A stretch of DNA of 6,033 nucleotides. Origin: Candidatus Aerophobota bacterium. Its GTDB lineage: Bacteria > Aerophobota > Aerophobia > Aerophobales > B3-G15. Location of the stretch: positions 1 to 6,033 of the forward strand of contig JAUWZM010000122.1 in assembly GCA_030615365.1 (NCBI GenBank), given 5' to 3'. This document shows, one piece after another, positions 1-5,699 of this stretch. The position numbers and the translations under genes are program-made. Position 1 is the first letter of the stretch. The number at the start of each line of letters is the position of its first letter. The notes beneath the pieces are model-generated. The model searched no databases. It saw only the letters and a program-made list of their open reading frames with translations, and had not been told where the DNA came from.

Positions 1-765
1 CAGTCCTGTCATAGAGTGTTTCTTCTTTGCCAGATCAGCCCAGTAGTTATCATAATGCCAGACCTTAGCGAAGTCTCGATATACAGTATCACCTGTTAGA
101 AGGTAGGCTCGATAAAGATTTTCCGATAAGGTATACCACTCCATATCAAGACTTTCTTTACTAAGCGGGGGGACGACTACTCCTACAGGACAATCTGAGG
201 TTGCCGGAATCCTTCTTTGATTCAGATTATTAATTGCCCAATCGGTAATTTTCCTAAGATACCCAAGAGATTCCTCATCACCTGTGTATTCATAGATATC
301 CACTAATCCTCCTACCATCTTATCAAACCCATAATGGTGGGTGGCAGGATTGGTGCCGTAGAAAAAGTATCCATCTTTCTCAATTGTTTTTCCCCATTCG
401 CTCAAAAGATACTTCAGTTTTCTTAAGATGACATCATCACCTGTTATCCTGTACATTCTGGCAAATGCACTAAGCCATTGACCGAATGCATTACCAAATG
501 TAGTAGGTTTCTTTTTATCTTTTGATCCCCAGGGTATACCTGCAGCAGTATACCATCCTCCAAGATTTTTCCCAGGGGCACTCAGCCGGGCTCTTTCACG
601 AAAACCTTTTAGCATATCATCATTGGGAATAGCTAAATAGTATTGCTTCATTCGATTGAACTGCTCCTGAAACATACTTTTTCTCAATTGGACACCACGA
701 AAATTAAAAGGTGTAATAACCTCTGCTGCTTTGAATTTTACTTTTTCTTTAGCCTTAATTTCCAT
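1..765 (-). CDS. GH127/DUF1680-like glycoside hydrolase (beta-L-arabinofuranosidase type), N-terminal part
   Basis: Continuous reading frame of 255 codons from an ATG at 765 to the window edge; the C-terminal part is missing. There is no signal peptide, so the enzyme is probably cytoplasmic. Residues about 25-185 resemble the N-terminal half of the DUF1680/GH127 (alpha/alpha)6 barrel: QYYLAIPNDDMLKGFR (41-56), then APGKNLGGW (63-71), FGQWLSAFARMYRITGD (94-110), YGFDKMVGGLVDIYEYTGD (145-163) and DWAINNL (175-181). This order matches the family's length and motif spacing. Known GH127 members release beta-L-arabinofuranose from arabinosides, using a cysteine nucleophile in a zinc-bound cysteine cluster. 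Those residues would lie in the missing part, so activity cannot be checked here. The gene follows the solute-binding-protein gene after 176 nt, separated by a strong hairpin. Family assignment is fairly sure; substrate is inferred, because DUF1680 also covers other specificities. Confidence 0.8.
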   Translation of the reverse strand, partial: MEIKAKEKVKFKAAEVITPFNFRGVQLRKSMFQEQFNRMKQYYLAIPNDDMLKGFRERARLSAPGKNLGGWYTAAGIPWGSKDKKKPTTFGNAFGQWLSAFARMYRITGDDVILRKLKYLLSEWGKTIEKDGYFFYGTNPATHHYGFDKMVGGLVDIYEYTGDEESLGYLRKITDWAINNLNQRRIPATSDCPVGVVVPPLSKESLDMEWYTLSENLYRAYLLTGDTVYRDFAKVWHYDNYWADLAKKKHSMTGL

Positions 766-771
766 ATGATT

Positions 772-777
772 TCTCCT
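772..777 (-). promoter_or_regulatory. Ribosome binding site of the GH127-like gene
   Basis: AGGAGA on the minus strand, 6 nt before the ATG at 765. It fixes the start of the GH127-like gene; no competing in-frame start with a ribosome site is seen upstream. Confidence 0.8.
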
Positions 778-784
778 GGTGTTA

Positions 785-896
785 TTTATAGTATTGTCAA
801 AACTTAATTACAGAAAACGCAGAGAGTAAATTTTCCATCTGTCCACCCTGTGGTTTCTGTATTTGCTTCTGTGATCATGTTATTATTTAGACAGGG
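785..896 (-). promoter_or_regulatory. Leader of the GH127-like gene, homologous to the GHL6 gene leader
   Basis: Three blocks match the region just before the GHL6-type gene in the same order. Block 790-803 matches 5288-5301 (12 of 14), block 850-864 matches 5329-5343 (13 of 15), and block 876-896 matches 5347-5367 (18 of 21). The innermost block lies 24-25 nt from the start codon in both cases. About 20 extra bases sit in the middle of this copy. A TATAAA at 790-785 could be a weak -10, but the sequence 17 nt upstream (CTGTAA) is a poor -35. The function is unknown; a shared post-transcriptional or operator role is inferred from conserved placement. Confidence 0.55.
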
Positions 897-930
897 ATCT
901 CTGCCTTCTCTTTAGGGCAGAGATCCCTGT
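891..930 (-). terminator. Strong hairpin downstream of the solute-binding-protein gene
   Basis: Perfect 15-bp inverted repeat: ACAGGGATCTCTGCC at 891-905 and its complement at 916-930, with a 10-nt loop. It lies 11 nt past the TAG stop of the solute-binding-protein gene. On the minus strand the sequence after the stem is CTAAATAATAA, which is AU-rich but has no T-run, so it is not a canonical intrinsic terminator. Such hairpins after binding-protein genes often protect the 3' end of the transcript or cause partial termination, giving more binding protein than downstream product. That role is inferred here. Confidence 0.6.
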
Positions 931-941
931 GAAACTTCTCA

Positions 942-2903
942 CTACTTTTTCCAGAAAAATTGGTAGATGCGGTTAAATGTACCGTTTCCTACAGACGGAT
1001 CAGTAGTGACAGTATCGGTATTAACATTCCTCAAGTTTACATTCACTATAACAGGAAGAGGAGTCATACCTACAACACCAATTTCCCAGATATTATCAGC
1101 ATAGATATCGAAGACCTCTTGCAATGCTTGGTCGCTTTCCTCTTTGGAAAGATAGGGGACTTCATCGAGTAGGGAGTTCAGTCTTTTCACTTGATCCGGT
1201 GGCTCCTCACCACTCTCTCCTTTTGTATTCCACCAGGTTAGCCACAGATAGCCCCAACGCTCTCCTCTAATAAAGTTATTCATACCTGCTGCTATTGTGA
1301 AAGGCGCCCCACTACCAAAGCCCCATGGGGAAACCATAAAGTTACCGGTAGACATAAGAGTTCCTAAATAACCACGTTCTACCGCTTTGACAGAGGTCTT
1401 AACTCCAACTTCTTCCCAGTACTCTTTAATTAGCTCACTCCACTCAGCAGGCATAACCTCTGTCAGATTGAGTATTATCAGAAGGAAAGGTTCACCATCA
1501 GGTCTAAGGCGAAATCCTTCTTTATCTCGTTTGTCCATTCCCATTTCATCTAAAAGCGCATTAGCTGTTTCCGGATCATGGTCAGCATAAGCTCTACCCC
1601 ATTCCTCTTTGTAAAAGCTACAAATTGGACTAACCGTTGCCTGGCGCGGCGTGGCTTTTCCAAAAGCAAAAATCTCATTGAATTCCTCCCGGTTAATGGC
1701 TAAAGATAAAGCTCGGCGGAATCTCACATCTCTTAAAATGTCACCTATAGCCGGATCCTCAGTATAGTTCTGGGAAATTACATAGGTAGGGTTTGCACCT
1801 CGGTACTTATCATTGGCCAACCCAACATAGTATCCCCCTTTTTCTGCTCCTTCCATAAAAACAGAGTAATCTTTTATGCTCATAAACCAATCTATATAAT
1901 CATATTCTCCGGATACTATTTTTAAGGCCTTGGTCTCCTCATCACCGAATACAATCGCTTTGACTGTGTCGATATAGGGAAGTTGATTGCCCGCAGTATC
2001 TATCTTATAATAGTAGGGATTTCGCTCGAATACTACTCCTTCGGGTAGTGTTTGTTTCATTACCCAGGGACCAAGGGTAGGAATCTCAGGATTGAGCACA
2101 CTACCTAACAGGAAATCTCTTTTGTTATTAAAGAGCTGCCACCAATGATCATAACCGGCCTCTTTCGCCAGCTCATCAGCCTCAGGATTGTAATCTATAT
2201 GATACATTTGAAGAGCGTGTTTGGGTAGGAAAACATCATTTTGAAGTCCATTGAACCCTGAACCAGATAGACGCCAGACTATAGTCCAGTAAGGTCTGCT
2301 AAAGTGGAAGCGAACTGTATAATCATCCACTTTTTCTACGCTCATTAACTTACCGCCAGGCATCCATTTTTTGGGTTTAACTGGTACGAGGTCATCGTTT
2401 AAGATAACACCTTCCCAAAGGAAAAGAATATCATCGGCTGTGAATGGTGCACCATCCGACCACTTCATTCCTTTTCTTAAGTACAAAGTGAAAGTTTTTC
2501 CCTCGTCTGAGAATTCCCAATCCTTGGCAATATTAGGAACCACATTTTCACCTTTGCGATCTAAGTTAAGTATATACTCAACTGTTGTACGAAGTGAAGC
2601 TGGAGCCGGGAGAAACGTAGCTATCGCACCCAGGTGAAGGGTTCCCCCGTATGTCCCAACCTCCTCAAATGGTTTATCCACTAAAGGCTCCTCAGGAAGC
2701 CTTTCCTCTACCGGGGGAAGCTCACCGGCAGCTACCTTTAATCGTAAGATAGGAGCCTCATTAAACTTCTCTATCTTGTTTCCAGTGGCTTCCTCATACT
2801 CCTGCAGAGTAGACCAACCCCAGTTTGTCTCTGCTACCAGTGGAGCTGCTGCCAACAGACATATTGCCCCACTTAACAGCACGATCATCAATTTTTTTAT
2901 CAC
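942..2903 (-). CDS. ABC transporter solute-binding protein, family 5 (SBP_bac_5), secreted
   Basis: Complete gene of 653 residues, starting at GTG and ending at TAG. Residues 1-24 are a type I signal peptide: MIKK, a hydrophobic core, and cleavage probable after PLVA. C15 is not in a good lipobox (GAIC), so lipid anchoring is unlikely. Residues 30-90 form an N-terminal extension with PPVEERLP and GTYGGTLH, typical of the longer 600-650 residue subgroup. The family 5 signature spans 123-165, with FTLYLRKGMKWSDG and FTADDI. Further family motifs are LPKHAL (226-231), ERNPYYYKID (293-302) and RFRRALSLAINREEF (394-408). Family 5 proteins bind peptides, nickel or oligosaccharides. The flanking glycoside hydrolases suggest an oligosaccharide, but this is inference. 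No permease or ATPase gene adjoins it on either side in the window. It has its own promoter and structured leader. Confidence 0.93.
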   Translation of the reverse strand: MIKKLMIVLLSGAICLLAAAPLVAETNWGWSTLQEYEEATGNKIEKFNEAPILRLKVAAGELPPVEERLPEEPLVDKPFEEVGTYGGTLHLGAIATFLPAPASLRTTVEYILNLDRKGENVVPNIAKDWEFSDEGKTFTLYLRKGMKWSDGAPFTADDILFLWEGVILNDDLVPVKPKKWMPGGKLMSVEKVDDYTVRFHFSRPYWTIVWRLSGSGFNGLQNDVFLPKHALQMYHIDYNPEADELAKEAGYDHWWQLFNNKRDFLLGSVLNPEIPTLGPWVMKQTLPEGVVFERNPYYYKIDTAGNQLPYIDTVKAIVFGDEETKALKIVSGEYDYIDWFMSIKDYSVFMEGAEKGGYYVGLANDKYRGANPTYVISQNYTEDPAIGDILRDVRFRRALSLAINREEFNEIFAFGKATPRQATVSPICSFYKEEWGRAYADHDPETANALLDEMGMDKRDKEGFRLRPDGEPFLLIILNLTEVMPAEWSELIKEYWEEVGVKTSVKAVERGYLGTLMSTGNFMVSPWGFGSGAPFTIAAGMNNFIRGERWGYLWLTWWNTKGESGEEPPDQVKRLNSLLDEVPYLSKEESDQALQEVFDIYADNIWEIGVVGMTPLPVIVNVNLRNVNTDTVTTDPSVGNGTFNRIYQFFWKK

Positions 2904-2909
2904 TTTTTT

Positions 2910-2916
2910 CTCCTTT
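2910..2916 (-). promoter_or_regulatory. Ribosome binding site selecting a GTG start
   Basis: AAAGGAG on the minus strand, 6 nt before the GTG at 2903. It supports GTG as the start of the solute-binding-protein gene. The next ATG is codon 6; starting there would remove the basic N-region of the signal peptide. Confidence 0.85.
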
Positions 2917-2940
2917 CTATGATTTATTTTTTATATTATG

Positions 2941-2990
2941 AGCTAACGGCCTGTTTACCTTCTCACCTTCTTCTGGCCTTGTTTTTAGCT
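2941..2990 (-). promoter_or_regulatory. Structured mRNA leader element, copy A (before the solute-binding-protein gene)
   Basis: Read on the minus strand, AGCTAA (2990-2985) pairs with TTAGCT (2946-2941), and GGCC (2978-2975) pairs with GGCC (2951-2948). Between the stems are a 6-nt A-rich bulge (AAACAA) on the 5' side and a single G on the 3' side. The apical loop is 23 nt, purine-rich, and contains AAGGTGA. The element ends 37 nt before the GTG start. A second copy with the same geometry lies at 5446-5496 before the GHL6-type gene. It matches no riboswitch class that I recognise. A regulatory RNA is inferred; a DNA operator is the alternative. Confidence 0.5.
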
Positions 2991-3020
2991 CTTTTTACCA
3001 AAGAATCTATTTTACTACTG

Positions 3021-3051
3021 ATTATTTTAGCAGATTTTTCTTTTTTGTCAG
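3021..3051 (-). promoter_or_regulatory. Probable sigma-70-type promoter of the solute-binding-protein gene
   Basis: On the minus strand CTGACA (3051-3046) is a 5 of 6 match to the -35 box. Candidate -10 boxes are TAAAAT (3029-3024, 16-nt spacer) and AATAAT (3026-3021, 19-nt spacer). An A-run follows the -35. The layout is shared with the promoter at 5522-5552. The expected transcript start, near 3014, lies about 25 nt before the structured leader. Confidence 0.5.
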
Positions 3052-3052
3052 G

Positions 3053-3176
3053 TAACCGTCAAGGGAAAAAGTGTACTTCTCCTCAAGGCATCTATAGAGT
3101 TTTCGTAAGGATTATCTACTACCCTCGCAAAATCAGCTTTTTCATCTTACCTTTTAACTTCCTGAAAAAAACAGCC
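3053..3176. other. Intergenic stretch after the GHL6-type hydrolase gene
   Basis: No gene is supported here. On the minus strand a run of seven T (3171-3165) follows the stop codon, but the only hairpin before it is a 4-bp AGCC/GGCT pair (3194-3191 with 3176-3173) with a long loop. That would be at best a weak terminator, so read-through from the hydrolase gene into the solute-binding-protein gene is possible. Confidence 0.4.
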
Positions 3177-5264
3177 TTACTTATAATCCAGGGCTATCAT
3201 TAAAAAGGTCTCCAATTTAGGAGAGGTGAATTCCAGATAGTCTTTTTTCACCTCATAGGCTAATTCTTTTTCCTCAGGAAGTTCTATTAATCTCTTAGGT
3301 TCCTTTCCATTTAGCTTTGCCCTCAGCTTTATTCCCTCTACAGGAATATTGGGCAGCTGCGCCTGAAAGTTAAGAAGGTTAATGAGGTAGCGCTTCTTAT
3401 CCTTTTGATGAAAAGAAGTTACCTCTACAGATTTAGGAGCATCTGCTTCCAGGAAAAATGGCTTTGAAGAGAGCATCTTAATTAGATCGATGAAGATTTT
3501 TCTATGAGCCTGCGGCTGTGCTGTTTCCAGGTCTGCCGTGACATAGAGGACCTTTCCTTTCCCATGCTCATTTAAAACGATAGCAGGGTAATCAGTAAGA
3601 ATACCTGGAGGGTCGTCGTGAGTGCAGACAAAACGAGTTGTGTCCTTGGGATCAGTATAGGGAAGGGCAATGGTTGCTAAAATCTTTACTTTTTCCTTTG
3701 CTTTCACCTTAAGCTGGGAGTTGAAGATAGTCAAAGGATATTTGACAGAGCAAGAGCTGAGAATATCCTTTCCTTCCTCAGTGGGAGAGAGGTAGGTAAC
3801 CTCTTCTTTTGTCTCACCCACATAGGAAACACCCAAAAGCTCAGATAGAAGAAAATCTTTTTTCTTCTTCCCATCCTTGGTAAAAACAGATGCATACTTG
3901 CTGACATAGAGGCTCCCTCCCGAGGCAACAAAGCTCTTTAGCGCCTCAACTTCTTCCTCGTCAATAATGACCATATCAGGAAGGATGATGATTTGATAGG
4001 AGGAAAGTTCTTTGAGGTTCTTTTTAGTAATAACGCCAAAGGGGATATGGTTATGCAAGAGGGATTGAGCAGCACCGCGCGCAGCCTGAGAGTGAGGAAA
4101 AGGAGAAAAAAAGGTACTTTCTACCTCACTCACCTTTTTTCCATTATCTTCCAGATTAATTCCTGACTCAAAACTAACGTAAATGCCAACATCCTGACAG
4201 GGCTCTCCTCCAAGATATCTTTCATACTTTTGCGTTTCTTTAAAAATATCTCCCAACTGCTCATAAACCCTTTTATCCAATGTTCCTACAGGATCAATAG
4301 TATGATTAAGACAAAAAGAACTCCCATTGGCCAAGGATGAGTACACCTGTGCCTCTAATAGCTCTTTCGGTTTCATGGTGACGTGGTCATGGGAGTTAGG
4401 AAAACAGGCAGAGGTTATGAACTCAAAAGGTACATTCCTGCCCAGTTTGTAGAAAAGCTTAGAGAAAAAAGATTGTTGCAGAGAATCTCCATAAAGGTCT
4501 GAGGCCATATAGTCGTTTTCTTTAGCCAGGTCAATGCTTGCCCCCCATATCCAATTTTGCGTGAATGCACCGGATTGGTGCGTAACTGTAATAGCTGGCT
4601 TTAATTTCTTTGCCGTAGAGGTAATTAAAGAGGCAAATTCTGCCAGCCACTCTTCTCTTTTTCTTTGAAATTTAGCCCATTCCGGATTTTCCCAATTAAT
4701 GACTGTGGGAATCTTTCCCCCTACTTCCAGGGCATATCTTTTTTTGCAGTGAGAGCAGTAGCACACATCAGGCCAGAAGGTCATATCGAACCACATACCC
4801 TCAAACTCATAGTTTTTACAGAGTTCTTCAACTTGTGCCACAGCAAAATCCCGGTAAGGAGAATTAGGGCAACAGACAAGAAGGCGAGAACGCCAAAAAC
4901 GGCTGCTCCCTTTTCCCTGAGCATTGATAATTCGCCAATCAGGATTATTATCATAAGCCCAATTGTTAAAGATTAAACTATAGTAAAGTATTACATCTAT
5001 CTCCTTTTGATGGCAAAGATCGATAACCTCCCCCACTATGTCTTTTCCCTTTAATCCCCTATGCATATGGCCTGTTTTAGTGGGCCAGTTACAGTGACCA
5101 ACATGAGAGTGAGTATAGAACAAAGTTGAGCTCACCTTCGCAAGAGTTAACATATCTACATACTTTTTAGAATCGAACTCAGATAAGAATCTTTCATCCC
5201 AATCAGTGATAAACGTGTCAACTATGTTGTGCCTATAGCTTTTTTGGAACCATTTTTTTTCCAT
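3177..5264 (-). CDS. Glycoside hydrolase with GHL6-like and GH42-type trimerisation-like domains (GH151 alpha-L-fucosidase-like)
   Basis: Complete gene of 695 residues ending in TAA; residue numbers count from the ATG at 5264. There is no signal peptide, so it is probably cytoplasmic. Residues about 10-140 resemble the hypothetical glycosyl hydrolase 6 (GHL6) domain, an open TIM barrel: FYTHSHVGHCNWPTKTGH (49-66), then EIDVILYYSLIFNNWA (88-103). The barrel continues through CCPNSPYRDF (131-140) and GMWFDMTFW (156-164), where D160 is a nucleophile candidate by analogy with the WFD motif of GH29-like enzymes. A cysteine trio, CYCSHC (C168, C170, C173), follows. E281 in PFEF is a possible acid/base. 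Residues about 355-600 (DVGIYVSFESG, IIILPDMVIID, FVASGGSLYVS, GKGKVLYVTADLE) resemble the beta-galactosidase trimerisation domain. The C-terminal 90 residues are beta-rich. Length and domain order recall GH151 alpha-L-fucosidases, but the specificity is not proven. The gene has its own promoter and long leader. Confidence 0.75.
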   Translation of the reverse strand: MEKKWFQKSYRHNIVDTFITDWDERFLSEFDSKKYVDMLTLAKVSSTLFYTHSHVGHCNWPTKTGHMHRGLKGKDIVGEVIDLCHQKEIDVILYYSLIFNNWAYDNNPDWRIINAQGKGSSRFWRSRLLVCCPNSPYRDFAVAQVEELCKNYEFEGMWFDMTFWPDVCYCSHCKKRYALEVGGKIPTVINWENPEWAKFQRKREEWLAEFASLITSTAKKLKPAITVTHQSGAFTQNWIWGASIDLAKENDYMASDLYGDSLQQSFFSKLFYKLGRNVPFEFITSACFPNSHDHVTMKPKELLEAQVYSSLANGSSFCLNHTIDPVGTLDKRVYEQLGDIFKETQKYERYLGGEPCQDVGIYVSFESGINLEDNGKKVSEVESTFFSPFPHSQAARGAAQSLLHNHIPFGVITKKNLKELSSYQIIILPDMVIIDEEEVEALKSFVASGGSLYVSKYASVFTKDGKKKKDFLLSELLGVSYVGETKEEVTYLSPTEEGKDILSSCSVKYPLTIFNSQLKVKAKEKVKILATIALPYTDPKDTTRFVCTHDDPPGILTDYPAIVLNEHGKGKVLYVTADLETAQPQAHRKIFIDLIKMLSSKPFFLEADAPKSVEVTSFHQKDKKRYLINLLNFQAQLPNIPVEGIKLRAKLNGKEPKRLIELPEEKELAYEVKKDYLEFTSPKLETFLMIALDYK

Positions 5265-5269
5265 TTTTT

Positions 5270-5274
5270 CCTCC
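5270..5274 (-). promoter_or_regulatory. Ribosome binding site that decides the GHL6-type gene start
   Basis: GGAGG on the minus strand, 5 nt before the ATG at 5264. A GTG four codons upstream (5276) overlaps this site and has no ribosome site of its own. The ATG is therefore the start, giving 695 rather than 699 residues. Confidence 0.85.
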
Positions 5275-5287
5275 ACTTATTTAAAGA

Positions 5288-5367
5288 AGTATTGTTAAAG
5301 CTAACCATAGAAGATTGATTTTCTCTCCGTGATTTCTATATTTCTCCATGTTATTTTTAAGACATGG
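5288..5367 (-). promoter_or_regulatory. Proximal leader of the GHL6-type gene, homologous to the GH127 gene leader
   Basis: Contains three blocks matching 790-896, in the same order and at the same distance from the start codon. In this copy the outer block is also a 6-bp inverted repeat, CCATGT at 5346-5351 and ACATGG at 5362-5367, with a 10-nt spacer. That pairing is broken in the other copy, so it is not clearly conserved structure. Short ORFs start in it, but their peptides are not alike between copies. Confidence 0.5.
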
Positions 5368-5445
5368 TTCATTCTTTTGTGGAAAGTCCCAAAAAGAGGA
5401 ATTAATCTTTCAACGCTTCTCCCTTCGGAAACTTTCCTTTGTCCC
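5368..5445. other. Central part of the long leader, with a small palindrome
   Basis: This joins the two shared leader modules of the GHL6-type gene and has no counterpart elsewhere in the window. It holds GGAAACTTTCC at 5428-5438, an 11-bp odd-centred palindrome that could be an operator. GGAAAGT at 5381-5387 is an inverted match to ACTTTCC at 5431-5437 and could form a long-range 7-bp stem. No gene is supported here. Confidence 0.3.
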
Positions 5446-5496
5446 AGCTAAACGGCCCACCTATCTTTTCACCTCCCTCCGGCCTTATTTTTAGCT
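5446..5496 (-). promoter_or_regulatory. Structured mRNA leader element, copy B (before the GHL6-type gene)
   Basis: On the minus strand AGCTAAA (5496-5490) pairs with TTTAGCT (5452-5446), and GGCC (5484-5481) pairs with GGCC (5457-5454). The 23-nt purine-rich loop contains GGGAGGTGA, a near-perfect Shine-Dalgarno-type sequence with no start codon at normal spacing. Compared with copy A (2941-2990), it differs at 10 positions, all transitions, plus one inserted base; both GGCC arms and the outer stem are kept. It ends 181 nt before the ATG, so it cannot simply mask the ribosome site by proximity. Confidence 0.5.
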
Positions 5497-5521
5497 CTCT
5501 TCTTGCCAAAGATCTAACTTC

Positions 5522-5552
5522 ATTATTAATGCTAACACATTTTTTTTGTCAA
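5522..5552 (-). promoter_or_regulatory. Probable sigma-70-type promoter of the GHL6-type gene
   Basis: A perfect -35 box TTGACA lies at 5552-5547 on the minus strand, followed by an A-run. Candidate -10 boxes are ATTAAT (5530-5525, 16-nt spacer) and AATAAT (5527-5522, 19-nt spacer). Its position relative to the structured leader matches the promoter at 3021-3051: 56 versus 61 nt from the -35 box to the first stem. A shared CTTTGG motif lies between promoter and stem in both. Confidence 0.55.
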
Positions 5553-5580
5553 CCAACTATAGCACGAAAATTTTAATAGA

Positions 5581-5690
5581 CACCCACGCCTTTACAGGCG
5601 TGGTGCTTTCATAATTCAAGCTGCGCTTGTCCTGCAATTCTTGCAGGAAGTTGCTCCTATCCCCACCTGTAAAGATGGGGAGTTCCCGTT
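5581..5690 (-). mobile_element. Possible IS200/IS605-type remnant or palindrome-ended non-autonomous element
   Basis: About 110 bp with four hairpins in a row. CCACGCC/GGCGTGG (5584-5590 with 5597-5603, 6-nt loop) is at one end. CAAGC/GCTTG (5617-5629) and CCTGCAA/TTGCAGG (5631-5647) lie in the middle. TCCCCA/TGGGGA (5660-5681) closes the other end, extended to 9 bp with one G-U pair on the minus strand. The end hairpins share inverted copies of CTTTACAGG. Subterminal hairpins without inverted ends, and TTTAAC flanking one end, are typical of IS200/IS605 elements. The minus-strand frame 5656-5609 reads EQLPARIAGQAQLEL then stop, reminiscent of variable TnpB tails. There is no transposase gene. 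The alternative is a structured 3' end of the upstream gene: the last hairpin is followed by an AT-rich tract and could terminate its transcript. Confidence 0.45.
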
Positions 5691-5699
5691 AAATTAAAA

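Noticed and set aside
805..879. Short minus-strand ORF (24 codons) starting at the ATG shared by both proximal leaders
   Set aside because: It has no ribosome binding site, and the peptide read from the equivalent ATG in the other leader is unrelated, so a conserved leader peptide is not supported.
3165..3194. Intrinsic terminator after the GHL6-type gene
   Set aside because: The seven-T run is present, but the only hairpin is 4 bp with a 14-nt loop spanning the stop codon; too weak to call.
2919..3203. 94-codon plus-strand open frame across the binding-protein leader
   Set aside because: It overlaps the promoter and leader on the opposite strand, has low-complexity hydrophobic composition and no recognisable domain; similarity to the other leader follows DNA elements, not the frame.
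4665..4976. Plus-strand 103-codon frame and other shadow frames at 960-1172, 1387-1590, 2371-2637 and minus 3731-3931
   Set aside because: All lie inside well-supported genes in other frames, with no ribosome site or family resemblance.
5265..5276. GTG at 5276 as the start of the GHL6-type gene
   Set aside because: The GTG overlaps the GGAGG that is correctly spaced for the ATG at 5264, and nothing upstream of the GTG resembles a ribosome site.
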